A stretch of DNA of 32,538 nucleotides from Polaribacter sp. (GCA_029248845.1 JAQWIO010000052.1:1-32538), one strand, 5' to 3'; counted from the first letter of the stretch, positions 17,754 through 26,757 are shown. Notes: generated by a model not told the origin, from the letters alone. A program made the numbers and translations.

Positions 17754-18542
17754 TTACCTAATTTGGTTGATAAATGCTTGACAAGCTTCACCTGGATTTT
17801 CTTGATTCATAAAATTCTCTCCAATTAAAAATCCTTGAAAACCGTATTCCTTTAATCCTGAAATAATTCTAGGATCTGAAATACCGCTTTCAGAAATTTT
17901 CAAACAAGTAGCTGGAATTTGACTTGCTAATTTAATAGAATGCTCTAAATCAACCTCAAAAGTCTTTAAATTTCTATTATTGATTCCTATAATTTTATTG
18001 TCTAAATCATTAATTTTATCTAAATCTTCCTGTGTATGCACTTCATATAAAACTTCCATACCTAAATCGATTGCCAGCTGACCATAATTTTTCAATTCCT
18101 TCTCAGTTAAACAAGCGGCTATTAATAAAATTACATCCGCTCCAATTGCTTTGGCTTCAACAATTTGAAATCCATCAACAATAAAATCTTTTCTAAGAAT
18201 TGGTTTTTGTTGATTGATACTTCTTGCCTCCATTAAATCTGCTATCGTTCCTCCAAAAAAAGAGGTGTCTGTTAATATCGATTGAGCGGCAACATTCGCA
18301 TCTAAATATCCACTGGTAACATCTGCAATTGTTGCTTTGTCATTTATGATACCCTTTGAGGGTGATTGGCGTTTAAACTCGGCTATAATCCCTGTAGAGC
18401 CTACCTCTAACAGTGACTTTTTTAATGAAAAAACTGTTCTTCCAAAACTCGGACTTTCAACTAATTTCTTCACAGGAACTTCTGCTTTAATCTTCGTAAT
18501 TTCCTTCTTTTTAAAAGCTATTATTTTGTCTAAAATTGTCAT
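17754..18542 (-). CDS. trpC: Indole-3-glycerol phosphate synthase
   Basis: 262 aa. Closes the indole ring, turning CdRP into indole-3-glycerol phosphate. Conserved parts of the TIM barrel: GIIAEFKRQSPSKG with the catalytic Lys, ILRKDFIVDGFQI, IIGINNRNLKTFEVDL and ISESGI. A single-function enzyme, not the TrpC-TrpF fusion of E. coli. It is 32 bases after trpD, the largest gap in the operon. Confidence 0.96.
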   Translation of the reverse strand: MTILDKIIAFKKKEITKIKAEVPVKKLVESPSFGRTVFSLKKSLLEVGSTGIIAEFKRQSPSKGIINDKATIADVTSGYLDANVAAQSILTDTSFFGGTIADLMEARSINQQKPILRKDFIVDGFQIVEAKAIGADVILLIAACLTEKELKNYGQLAIDLGMEVLYEVHTQEDLDKINDLDNKIIGINNRNLKTFEVDLEHSIKLASQIPATCLKISESGISDPRIISGLKEYGFQGFLIGENFMNQENPGEACQAFINQIR

Positions 18543-18574
18543 ATTATAACTTTTGTGTATTATTATTTTTCATG

Positions 18575-19564
18575 CTAAATACTCACTAATTTCTTTAAAG
18601 TTTGTTTTGCTTTTAAACCCAAAAGAGACTCTTTTGCTATTGAAAAAGCCGTTTCAAAACTCTTTGTTTCATCTACAATTTTAAGAGCAAAAGCAGCATT
18701 CGTTAACACCACATTATTCTGCGCCTCTGTTCCGTTTCCATCTATAATTGTTGTAAAAATTTTAGCAGCATCTGAAACTGAATTCCCTCCAAAAATTTCT
18801 GATTGTTGAATTCTTTTTTGACCTAAATCTTCTGGATTTACTAGCTGTTCTCCGTTTTTAGTAAATAATTTAAATCCACTTGTTAATGAAATTTCATCAT
18901 AACCGTCTAGCGCATGAATAATACCGTAATTAACATCTTCTTCTTGCAAAATATAATTATACAAACGAGCAATTTCTAAATTAAAAGTTCCTAATAATTG
19001 ATTTTTTGGTGAACTTGGGTTTACCAATGGTCCTAACATATTAAAAAACGTTTTTAATGCCAACGCCTTTCTTGTGGGACCAACAGCTTTCATTGCTGGA
19101 TGAAATTTTGGGGCATGTAAAAAGCAAATATTGGCTTTCTCTAAATGTGCTCTCAAAATACTTTCATCGTTTGTAAATTGGTAGCCAAAACTGGCCAACA
19201 TATCTGAAGAACCAGATTGCGAAGACACAGAGTAATTACCGTGTTTTGCAACTTTTTGCCCAGTTCCTGCAACAATAAAAGACGTTAATGTTGAAATATT
19301 AAATGTATCCTTTCCATCTCCTCCTGTACCCACAATATCAATAGTATTATAATCTGATAAATCTATTTTTATAGAGAGTTCTTTTAAAGCATCTCTGAAA
19401 CCAGAAAGTTCATCAACCGTAATTGGACGCATCATAAAAACAGTCATAAATGAAGCCAAATGAGCCTCATTATATTTCTCTGAAGCAATATCAATTAAAA
19501 CTATTTTTGCTTCAGATCTCGATAATTTTTCGTGATGATATAACCTATTTAAAATTGCTTTCAT
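18575..19564 (-). CDS. trpD: Anthranilate phosphoribosyltransferase
   Basis: 329 aa. Adds phosphoribose from PRPP to anthranilate. The glycine-rich PRPP loop DIVGTGGDGKDTFNIST (about 76-92), KHGNYSVSSQSGSSD and the acidic metal site are intact. It is a separate protein, not fused to TrpG. Its ATG overlaps the end of trpG by four bases, so the two are translationally coupled. Confidence 0.96.
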   Translation of the reverse strand: MKAILNRLYHHEKLSRSEAKIVLIDIASEKYNEAHLASFMTVFMMRPITVDELSGFRDALKELSIKIDLSDYNTIDIVGTGGDGKDTFNISTLTSFIVAGTGQKVAKHGNYSVSSQSGSSDMLASFGYQFTNDESILRAHLEKANICFLHAPKFHPAMKAVGPTRKALALKTFFNMLGPLVNPSSPKNQLLGTFNLEIARLYNYILQEEDVNYGIIHALDGYDEISLTSGFKLFTKNGEQLVNPEDLGQKRIQQSEIFGGNSVSDAAKIFTTIIDGNGTEAQNNVVLTNAAFALKIVDETKSFETAFSIAKESLLGLKAKQTLKKLVSI

Positions 19565-20139
19565 ATTGAATTTGCATTGATAAAATTAGTGACCAATTGC
19601 TCTCCAACATCCGTTAAAATAGATTCTGGGTGAAATTGAACTGCTGAAATTGGAAATATTGAATGTTCAATTGCTTGAATTAACCCTTCTTCATCTCTTG
19701 CTGTTACTTTTAATTCTTGTGGAAATCCTTCATCTGTTGCCGCCCAAGAATGATACCTTGCTGCTAAAAATTTTTCAGGCAGACCTTTAAAAATGGTTGC
19801 ATCAGGATCCGTTACTTTCATTTCTGTTGCAACCCCGTGAAAAACATCTTCTAAATTGATGATTTTTCCTCCGAAAACTTCCGTAATTGCTTGCAAACCT
19901 AGACAAACACCAAAAATTGGTTTTATCCCTGCATAGCTCCGAATCAACTCTTTCAAGATTCCTGCTTCATCAGGAATTCCAGGGCCAGGAGACAACATAA
20001 TCATATCGAAATGTTTTACATCTTCAATACTGATTTCATCATTTCTAAAAACAGCAGGAAAATTTCCTGTAATTTTTTCTACCATATGAACCAAGTTATA
20101 GGTAAAAGAATCGTAATTATCTAAAATTAATATTTTCAT
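19561..20139 (-). CDS. trpG: Anthranilate synthase component II (glutamine amidotransferase)
   Basis: 192 aa, class I glutamine amidotransferase. The triad is complete: Cys79 in GVCLGLQAI, and His170 and Glu172 in VQFHPESIL. It releases ammonia from glutamine for TrpE. The same protein sometimes serves aminodeoxychorismate synthase (PabA), but its place one base after trpE and overlapping trpD supports a tryptophan role. Confidence 0.96.
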   Translation of the reverse strand: MKILILDNYDSFTYNLVHMVEKITGNFPAVFRNDEISIEDVKHFDMIMLSPGPGIPDEAGILKELIRSYAGIKPIFGVCLGLQAITEVFGGKIINLEDVFHGVATEMKVTDPDATIFKGLPEKFLAARYHSWAATDEGFPQELKVTARDEEGLIQAIEHSIFPISAVQFHPESILTDVGEQLVTNFINANSI

Positions 20140-20140
20140 A

Positions 20141-21532
20141 CTAAATGTTTTCTGCTAAAACCAACGCTTTATTTAACGCTGCTAACTTATTATTTACTTC
20201 TTGTAATTCTTTTTCTTCGTCAGAGTGAATCACTATTCCTGCTCCTGCTTGGTAATACAAAACATTATTTTTACTCACAAAAGAACGAATTGCGATTGCC
20301 AAATTCACAGAATGATCTAATCCAATGATTCCTACTGCACCTCCATAAAACCCTCGAGATTGATTTTCATAAGTATCAATTAATTGCATTGCCTTGTATT
20401 TTGGTGCGCCACTTAAAGTTCCTGCTGGAAAAGTGTCTCCTACTATTTCTATGGGGTTTCCCTTTATTTTTCCGGACACTGTGGAAACTAAATGAATAAC
20501 ATGGCTAAAATATTGTACTTCTTTAAAAACATCTACCGTTACCTTATCTGCATGCTTACTGAGATCATTTCTTGCAAGATCTACCAACATTACGTGCTCT
20601 GCTGTTTCTTTTTTATCTGCTGATAATTTTTTTCCTAATAAAATATCATCAGCCATATTTCCAGTTCTTCTAAAAGTTCCCGCAATTGGATTAATAATGG
20701 CTTTCCCTTCAGAAATTTTAATTTGGGCTTCAGGAGAAGAGCCCATCAGCTTAAAAGAACCATAATCAAAATAAAATAAATATGGTGAGGGATTTATAGA
20801 ACGAAGCGCTCTGTATACATTAAATTCATCGCCTTTGAATTTTTGTTGAAATTGGCGTGATAACACCAGTTGAAAAACATCTCCACGCTTACAATGTGAT
20901 TTTGCTTTTCTTACATATTCTTTAAATTCTTCTCCGGTAACATTTGACGACTCATCTCCTACAATTTCAAATTTCTGAGTATTAAATGCTTGCGCATCTA
21001 TAATAGTTTGCACCTCTTTGATTCGAGATACTGTGCCCTCTTCTATATTTTCAATCAAAGTCATTTCATCATTAAAATGATTTATAGCGATAATAAATCT
21101 ATAAAAACTATACTGCATCAAAGGAATAGCAGAAGGTGCTTGCTCAACATTTAAAGAAATATTTTCAAAATATTGAACAGCATCATAAGTTGTATATCCA
21201 TATAACCCATTGAATGATTTTAATTCAGCCGGACAGGCTAAATCAATTGATTGACTGTAATTTTCAAAAATAGCATTAAAATTTCTTCCAATTTTTTGAT
21301 TTTTTAACTCAACTCCTTTGTGAGAAAAAATTAAATGATGATTTTCTGCTTTAATAGTTACCACAGGATCAATAGCAATAAAAGAAAAACTTTCTTCTTT
21401 ACTATGATAATCCGAACTCTCTAATAACAATGTATTTGCGAATGCGTCTCTAAAACGCAAGTACAAACCTACGGGTGTAATTGTATCTGCTATTTTAGTT
21501 TTATGAATAGTTTTAAACTTTATTTTTTTCAT
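20141..21532 (-). CDS. trpE: Anthranilate synthase component I
   Basis: 463 aa. Makes anthranilate from chorismate with ammonia from TrpG. The chorismate-binding core is complete (GDVFQLVLSRQF, INPSPYLFYFDYG, IAGTFRRTG, ELVDLARND-like VDLARNDL, GTLSGAPKYKAM, FYGGAVGI). An LLES motif near residue 37 is the tryptophan-binding feedback site of TrpE enzymes, so end-product inhibition is expected and PabB is less likely. It is the first enzyme gene behind the leader-peptide attenuator at 21587-21705; the start is 54 bases after the terminator. Confidence 0.96.
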   Translation of the reverse strand: MKKIKFKTIHKTKIADTITPVGLYLRFRDAFANTLLLESSDYHSKEESFSFIAIDPVVTIKAENHHLIFSHKGVELKNQKIGRNFNAIFENYSQSIDLACPAELKSFNGLYGYTTYDAVQYFENISLNVEQAPSAIPLMQYSFYRFIIAINHFNDEMTLIENIEEGTVSRIKEVQTIIDAQAFNTQKFEIVGDESSNVTGEEFKEYVRKAKSHCKRGDVFQLVLSRQFQQKFKGDEFNVYRALRSINPSPYLFYFDYGSFKLMGSSPEAQIKISEGKAIINPIAGTFRRTGNMADDILLGKKLSADKKETAEHVMLVDLARNDLSKHADKVTVDVFKEVQYFSHVIHLVSTVSGKIKGNPIEIVGDTFPAGTLSGAPKYKAMQLIDTYENQSRGFYGGAVGIIGLDHSVNLAIAIRSFVSKNNVLYYQAGAGIVIHSDEEKELQEVNNKLAALNKALVLAENI

Positions 21533-21586
21533 TTTTCGCTAAAAATTAATATCGTATTTTTATTTGTTGTTGACAAATCTTAACAT

Positions 21587-21622
21587 AAAAAAAAGGCTTA
21601 TCGTGAGATAAGCCTTTTTTTT
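21587..21622 (-). terminator. trp attenuator terminator
   Basis: A perfect 16-bp stem (AAAAAAAAGGCTTATC with GATAAGCCTTTTTTTT) and a 4-base loop lies between trpL and trpE and ends in eight T. Its 5' arm, with the loop, can alternatively pair with GTGAGAAGC at 21643-21651, which would prevent termination. Confidence 0.92.
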
Positions 21623-21642
21623 ATGTTTTATACATATAGGAT

Positions 21643-21667
21643 GCTTCTCACTTATTAAATAAGAGAG
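21643..21667 (-). promoter_or_regulatory. trp attenuator pause hairpin and antiterminator strand
   Basis: CTCTCTTAT (21667-21659) pairs with ATAAGTGAG (21655-21647) around a 3-base loop with one mismatch, starting two bases after the third Trp codon. The 3' arm continues as GTGAGAAGC (21651-21643), which is complementary to GCTTATCTCAC (21613-21603) with a two-base bulge. This gives the classic 1:2, 2:3 and 3:4 alternatives: a ribosome stalled on the Trp codons covers strand 1 and frees strand 2 to block the terminator. Confidence 0.85.
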
Positions 21668-21705
21668 CTCCACCACCAAGTATTATTTGTATTATTATCC
21701 ATCAT
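21655..21705 (-). CDS. trpL: trp operon leader peptide
   Basis: A 16-codon reading frame, MMDNNTNNTWWWSSLI, with three consecutive Trp codons (21678-21670) and a stop overlapping the pause hairpin. Trp is the rarest amino acid, so WWW in a tiny frame directly before a terminator and trpE is strong evidence of ribosome-mediated attenuation. The promoter predicts a start of transcription only a few bases before the first ATG, so the peptide may be translated from a nearly leaderless RNA. The second ATG (21702) could also be used. Confidence 0.92.
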   Translation of the reverse strand: MMDNNTNNTWWWSSLI

Positions 21706-21712
21706 TATGATA

Positions 21713-21743
21713 CAAAAATAAGATAGATTTTTGATTAAACAAA
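21713..21743 (-). promoter_or_regulatory. trp operon promoter
   Basis: On the minus strand TTTG (21743-21740), a 19-base spacer and TATTTTTG (21720-21713) match the Bacteroidota consensus TTTG-N19-TAnnTTTG exactly. It lies in the short gap between the end of the gatB/aspS gene and trpL, so the trp operon has its own promoter although the operons face the same way. Confidence 0.8.
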
Positions 21744-21758
21744 TTTTATCTTAAACTT

Positions 21759-24700
21759 TTATCTCATAATCTTTACATTCATCTCCTCAACATTTTTATC
21801 TGACAGGACAGAAGGTGCATTAAATAATAAATCTTCTGATGTTCCTGTTTTTGGGAACGCCAACACTTCTATGATAGATGCTTTCTTTTCTAATATCATC
21901 ATTAAACGATCTACACCCCAGGCAATTCCTCCATGAGGGGGAGCCCCATATTGAAACGCTTTGTACATGGTTCCAACGCTTTTCATCATTTCTTCTTTAG
22001 AATACCCCATATTTTTATAGGTTGCTTCTAATATTTCTGCTTTGTGAGCTCTAACTGAGCCTCCACCAATCTCGAAACCATTCAAAATTAAATCGTATTG
22101 TTGAGCAATAATAGTTCCAATTACTTCTCCATGACCATTCATATGTTTTTCTAAATCATAGATCGCTGGCATTGAAAATGGATTGTGTGTGAACGTCCAT
22201 CTACCCTCTTCTGTTTTTTCAAACATTGGAAAATCGACGACCCAAGCTGGACGCAATTCTTTTGGGTTGATCAATTTAAAAATACGCCCCATCTCCTGAC
22301 GAACAGCATCTAAAGCTTTATTTGCTATTGCATAATTTGCTGCGGAGAAAAATACAATATCCCCAATTTTAGCTGCTGTTGCTTTAATAATATTTGCTGC
22401 AATCTCTTCCCCCAAAAATTTAATAATTGGCGATTGTAGAGAATTTTCATTAACAATGATGTATGCTAAACCACCTAAACCATTTTGTTGCGCAATTGAC
22501 GTCAAATTTTCAATCTGTCCTTTAGACATCCTCTTATTTCCTTGCTCTTTAGCTGAAACTTTGATACATTTTACAATTCCACCTTCCTCTATTGGTTTGC
22601 TAAAAACTTGAAATGTTGTATCTCTTACGATATCAGTAATGTCTTGCATTTGCAAACCATAGCGTAAATCAGGTCTGTCACAACCGTATTTATCCATGGC
22701 ATCTTTATAAGTAATCACCTCAAAAGGATGTAAAATCCATTTTTTACCATAAATTTTCTTCACAACTTCATTAAACATTTTGGTGTTTAAATCAATGATT
22801 TGCTGCATGCTAGCATAGGCCATTTCTATGTCCAATTGCGTAAATTCTGGTTGACGATCACCACGTGAATCTTCGTCTCTAAAACAACGCGCAATTTGAA
22901 AATATTTTTCAAACCCACCAACCATTAGCATTTGCTTAAACTGCTGTGGAGCTTGAGGCAGGGTATAGAATGAACCCGCCTGCTTTCTTGTAGGAACAAT
23001 AAACTCTCTAGCTCCTTCATCTGTACCTGCTGTTAAAATTGGCGTTTCAATTTCTATAAATTCTTCTTCATCTAAAATATCACGTATTAATTTAATTACT
23101 TTATGTCGATTTACAATTGCTTTTCGAACCTCCTCGTTTCTGTGATCTAAAAACTTGTACTGAAAACGTACATTTTCATTTGTTTTGGTCGCTCTTTTTA
23201 TTTCAAAAGGAAGAGTTTTAGATAAGTTTAAAATTTCTAAAGTAGCTGTTTCTAACTCAAGTGTACCAGTTCTTAAACCTGAATTGTAATCATCTGCATT
23301 TCTTTGAACTACAGTTCCAGTTACCATAATTACAGTTTCTGGTTTTAATTTTACCAATTCATCTAAATTAGGAAATGTTTCTCTACTTAAACGTACTTGA
23401 AAAACTTGGTTACTTGAGTCTCGTAAATCAATAAAAATTAATTCTCCATGATCACGAACACTCGATACCCAACCAGATAAAATGACCTCATCACTTATGG
23501 ATTTATCTGATAATTGAGAAATCGTGTGTGTTCTATATTCTTCTTTTATTACAATCGGAATTTGAGCTAAGATTTCTTCTTCTACTTTGCTTTTTTGTTT
23601 TTCATTTTTAGTCGCTTTCTCTTTCGTATTTAGTTCATTTCCCTGGACTTGAGACTGTCTAGCAAGATTGTTTAGAATTTCTTGTCGGATTACTTTCCCT
23701 GAAGCACCTTTTCCAATAATAGCCATTACTTTTCCAACAAGAATACCAGCTTTTCCTTGGTTTCCTGCTTTGATATCATTTGCAATAACTGTATTTTCAG
23801 AAATCACTTTTTGAACTGTATTTATAATTTTATCTTCAGAGATCGTATTCTGTTCAAAGTATTTTTTATAATCAAAAGCACTATCTTTCAAATAAGATAG
23901 TATTCCATTTTGAACCAATACTGAAGTAATTTTTTCTTGCTTGAACAATTCAAAAATTTCAATCAAATGGTCAATATTATGAATACTTTTGTACTGATCT
24001 GCTCCTAAATTATTTACCAAAGTTTTCGCTACAAAAGACGGATCCTTAATTACATTATTAATGGTAATAAAAGTCTTTGAACGCAAAGAATCTGCCGTAA
24101 AAAACTTTGCATCTTGCGGTAAAACACCACCTTTTATCAAAATAGACTCTACTGCAAAAGGCAATGAACTTAAATCTACATCGATACTTTCTACTACTTG
24201 CTTTATACTTACAAGAGGTAAATCTGGTTCAGAAATAAATCTATAATCAGCCTCAAACTCTTTCGTTCGCATGGTTTTGGTTTGCTTTAAATCTGCATCC
24301 CATAATACCGTAGTTTGTTCGGGTCTAAATTCCTTATGCGTTATATAATAATTCAATTGCTTTTCAACTTCTTCCTTTAAAGCATCTACCATAAACTTAA
24401 ACGAATTCAAGTTTTTAATTTCTGTACGTGGATTTAAATAATCACTGTGTTTTTTACGAAGTGATACAGAAACATCTGACTTAAATTCACCTTTTTCAAG
24501 ATTCGCTTCAGATATTTTTAAATTTTGAACAATTCTCTGAATGTACTGCGCATAAGTTGATGCGTCTTCAATATGACGAATACAAGGCTCAGTTACAATT
24601 TCGATTAATGGAACTCCTGCTTTATTAAAATCGACTAATGAAATATCTTTTTCATGGATTAATTTAGCGGCATCTTCTTCAATATGAACTTGTGTTAAAT

Positions 24701-25091
24701 TGACTGTAAATTGAGAACCATCATTTCTAAAACAAGAAACTTGTCCATCAGGAATTACAGGGTTATGAAATTGGGTAATTTGAATATTCTTTGGATTGTC
24801 TGGATACTCATAATGCTTTCTATCCCAAGAAATTACTTCATTTGCAAAGGTAGATTTTACTGCTTTTCCAAAATAGATAGCCTTCTTAATTGCTTCTTTA
24901 TTAATAGATGGCAATACTCCCATTTGACCCGTACAAACTGAACAAATATTTTGATTTGGCACTTCTGTTTCTTGATTTGCACAAGAACAAAACAATTTAG
25001 TTTTGGTATTTAATCGAACGTGCGTTTCTAAACCAATGACCAACTCTAAGTCGTGTTTTTTTAATAAGTCGTGTAATTGTCTCAGTTCCAT
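21759..25091 (-). CDS. gatB/aspS: GatB-AspRS fusion: amidotransferase subunit B and aspartyl-tRNA synthetase
   Basis: 1110 aa in one uninterrupted frame. Residues 1-480 are a whole but divergent GatB: zinc cysteines Cys35, Cys37, Cys50 and Cys53, FNKAGVPLIEIVTEP, EIKNLNSF, and the YqeY-like tail (GNQGKAGILVGKVMAIIGKG). A Lys/Glu-rich linker (about 480-515) leads to a full bacterial-type AspRS: an OB-fold anticodon domain (540-625), class II motif 2 (FRDEDSR, 737-743), a GAD insertion (about 800-930) and motif 3 (GGIAWGVDR, 1054-1062). GatB, with GatA and GatC, amidates Asp-tRNA(Asn) or Glu-tRNA(Gln); AspRS supplies Asp-tRNA. His548 in VRDHG matches His31 of the non-discriminating Pseudomonas AspRS, where E. 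coli has Leu, so the enzyme may also charge tRNA(Asn) (inference). It starts on the last base of the gatA stop codon. Confidence 0.95.
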   Translation of the reverse strand: MELRQLHDLLKKHDLELVIGLETHVRLNTKTKLFCSCANQETEVPNQNICSVCTGQMGVLPSINKEAIKKAIYFGKAVKSTFANEVISWDRKHYEYPDNPKNIQITQFHNPVIPDGQVSCFRNDGSQFTVNLTQVHIEEDAAKLIHEKDISLVDFNKAGVPLIEIVTEPCIRHIEDASTYAQYIQRIVQNLKISEANLEKGEFKSDVSVSLRKKHSDYLNPRTEIKNLNSFKFMVDALKEEVEKQLNYYITHKEFRPEQTTVLWDADLKQTKTMRTKEFEADYRFISEPDLPLVSIKQVVESIDVDLSSLPFAVESILIKGGVLPQDAKFFTADSLRSKTFITINNVIKDPSFVAKTLVNNLGADQYKSIHNIDHLIEIFELFKQEKITSVLVQNGILSYLKDSAFDYKKYFEQNTISEDKIINTVQKVISENTVIANDIKAGNQGKAGILVGKVMAIIGKGASGKVIRQEILNNLARQSQVQGNELNTKEKATKNEKQKSKVEEEILAQIPIVIKEEYRTHTISQLSDKSISDEVILSGWVSSVRDHGELIFIDLRDSSNQVFQVRLSRETFPNLDELVKLKPETVIMVTGTVVQRNADDYNSGLRTGTLELETATLEILNLSKTLPFEIKRATKTNENVRFQYKFLDHRNEEVRKAIVNRHKVIKLIRDILDEEEFIEIETPILTAGTDEGAREFIVPTRKQAGSFYTLPQAPQQFKQMLMVGGFEKYFQIARCFRDEDSRGDRQPEFTQLDIEMAYASMQQIIDLNTKMFNEVVKKIYGKKWILHPFEVITYKDAMDKYGCDRPDLRYGLQMQDITDIVRDTTFQVFSKPIEEGGIVKCIKVSAKEQGNKRMSKGQIENLTSIAQQNGLGGLAYIIVNENSLQSPIIKFLGEEIAANIIKATAAKIGDIVFFSAANYAIANKALDAVRQEMGRIFKLINPKELRPAWVVDFPMFEKTEEGRWTFTHNPFSMPAIYDLEKHMNGHGEVIGTIIAQQYDLILNGFEIGGGSVRAHKAEILEATYKNMGYSKEEMMKSVGTMYKAFQYGAPPHGGIAWGVDRLMMILEKKASIIEVLAFPKTGTSEDLLFNAPSVLSDKNVEEMNVKIMR

Positions 25092-26491
25092 TATAATATA
25101 TCCTTTAAAAAGTTAGCAAACTTAAAAACGAGTTCGTCATTATTTTTTGCAGCCGTAATTTGTAATCCTGTTTGAGTTCCTTGAGGAACCGTTAAGGTTG
25201 GCAATTGTCCTAAACTAAAACCAACAGTATACGCATCAGACAAATACATCGCTAAAGGCTCTTTTAAACTATCTCCAATTTGAGGAGGTGTATTAGGAGT
25301 TACTGGTGATATAATAATGTCAACTTCCTTGAAATCATTTTCAAAATTTTTGGCAATTTGATCTCTTAAATTTAATCCTTTTAAATAAATTTCATCAGAA
25401 AAACCTTGAGATAACACTTGATTTCCACCAACAATTCTTCGTTTGGTTTCTTCAGAAAAATTTTCTGAACGTGTTATTGAATAAGTATCTTTTAAGGTCT
25501 CTCCCTCAATTCTATTTCCATAATTGGTTCCATCTAGCCTTGATAGATTTGAAGCAGTTTCTGCCATTGCTAGCGTATAATAAGTAGACACTAAAGAATC
25601 AGGTTCAAAAAAGTTAAGCGCTTTTACCTGCATTCCTTTTGCCTTTACTTTTTCAATTGAAGCATAAAAATCTAATTTTATTTGTGGATCAATAGCGTCA
25701 GTTTCTGTGAAGTTTTTAAAATATCCAACAGTTTTTATCTCATCAACATTATCTATTGCTTCTTTTGAAATTTTTTCAGAATGATATGTGGTTTGATCTT
25801 TTATATCTTTTCCACTGATCTCATTTAATACGATTCTAATATCTTCTATCGATTTCGCAATAGGGCCCACACAATCTGTTGATGAAGCATATGCCATTAA
25901 TCCAAAACGTGAAATTCTTCCATAAGTCGGTTTAAAACCATATACTTTATTATACCCTGCTGGTTGCCGAATAGACCCCCCTGTATCTCCACCTATTGAA
26001 AAAACAGTCAGATCTTTAGCTACATTTACAGCAGAACCTCCACTAGAACCTCCACCCACTAAATCCGGATTTATAGCATTTTTTACAGCCCCAAAAATGG
26101 TATTTTCTGAAGAAGATCCGTGACCAAAGCTATCACAATTTTCTTTCACTAGAGGAATCGCACCAGCATCCAACAATTTTTGAATTGCAGTTGCTGTATA
26201 AGGTGATCTATACCTCTTAAGGAAATTTGAACTTGCTGTAGTATACGTTCCTTGTAGCATATATACATCTTTAATACCAAAAGGAATTCCCTCTAACAAA
26301 CCTATTTTTTCACCACAATCTATTTTGGCATCTACCTTTTTAGCAAGTTCTAAAGCTATTTCCTCCAATAGTGAATTCGCTGTTGCGTGAGTATTGGATT
26401 TCAATAAAATTAGTCGTTCTTGTACCAACTTTACACAAGTAACTTCTTTGCGCACTAATTGTTGATGAATTTTATGTATTTGTGACTCCAT
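25091..26491 (-). CDS. gatA: Asp-tRNA(Asn)/Glu-tRNA(Gln) amidotransferase subunit A
   Basis: 466 aa amidase-signature enzyme that releases ammonia from glutamine (or asparagine) and channels it to GatB. The Ser-cis-Ser-Lys triad is complete: Lys74 (PFGIKDVY), Ser149 (GGGSSGGSA) and the nucleophile Ser173 (GGDTGGSIRQPA). It is two bases after gatC and overlaps the gatB/aspS start by one base. A generic amidase is unlikely given these neighbours. Confidence 0.94.
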   Translation of the reverse strand: MESQIHKIHQQLVRKEVTCVKLVQERLILLKSNTHATANSLLEEIALELAKKVDAKIDCGEKIGLLEGIPFGIKDVYMLQGTYTTASSNFLKRYRSPYTATAIQKLLDAGAIPLVKENCDSFGHGSSSENTIFGAVKNAINPDLVGGGSSGGSAVNVAKDLTVFSIGGDTGGSIRQPAGYNKVYGFKPTYGRISRFGLMAYASSTDCVGPIAKSIEDIRIVLNEISGKDIKDQTTYHSEKISKEAIDNVDEIKTVGYFKNFTETDAIDPQIKLDFYASIEKVKAKGMQVKALNFFEPDSLVSTYYTLAMAETASNLSRLDGTNYGNRIEGETLKDTYSITRSENFSEETKRRIVGGNQVLSQGFSDEIYLKGLNLRDQIAKNFENDFKEVDIIISPVTPNTPPQIGDSLKEPLAMYLSDAYTVGFSLGQLPTLTVPQGTQTGLQITAAKNNDELVFKFANFLKDIL

Positions 26492-26493
26492 AT

Positions 26494-26757
26494 CTATTCT
26501 TCTATTACCTTAGAAACCAATAAAAAACCATTTTTTTCTTTTGGAAAATTCTCTAAAATAAGTTGTTTTTCTATTTGAGAACTATCAAAAACAATATCGT
26601 CTCTTAAATCATCCAAAGACACTGCATTATGATGATGATTAAAAGAATTATTTGGGGTATTGGCCTTTTTAATTACTTCAAATAATGTGTTCACAGTTTC
26701 TGATGGCTGTGCTCCTTTAATACTAGACAATATGTCCACTGTCATAATTTTACTCAT
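26494..26757 (-). CDS. gatC: Amidotransferase subunit C (GatC-like)
   Basis: 87 aa from the ATG at 26757. GatC is a small clamp that stabilises the GatA-GatB pair. The C-terminus is recognisable: LRDD, then ILENFPKEKNGFLLVSKVIEE, like the LR-D...NAP...G-F-VPKVIE ending of the family. The N-terminal helices are shorter and divergent, with an unusual NNSFNHHHNAV stretch. A longer frame from 26808 only reads through the attenuator terminator (26776-26805) and is not a credible start. First structural gene of the operon. Confidence 0.8.
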   Translation of the reverse strand: MSKIMTVDILSSIKGAQPSETVNTLFEVIKKANTPNNSFNHHHNAVSLDDLRDDIVFDSSQIEKQLILENFPKEKNGFLLVSKVIEE

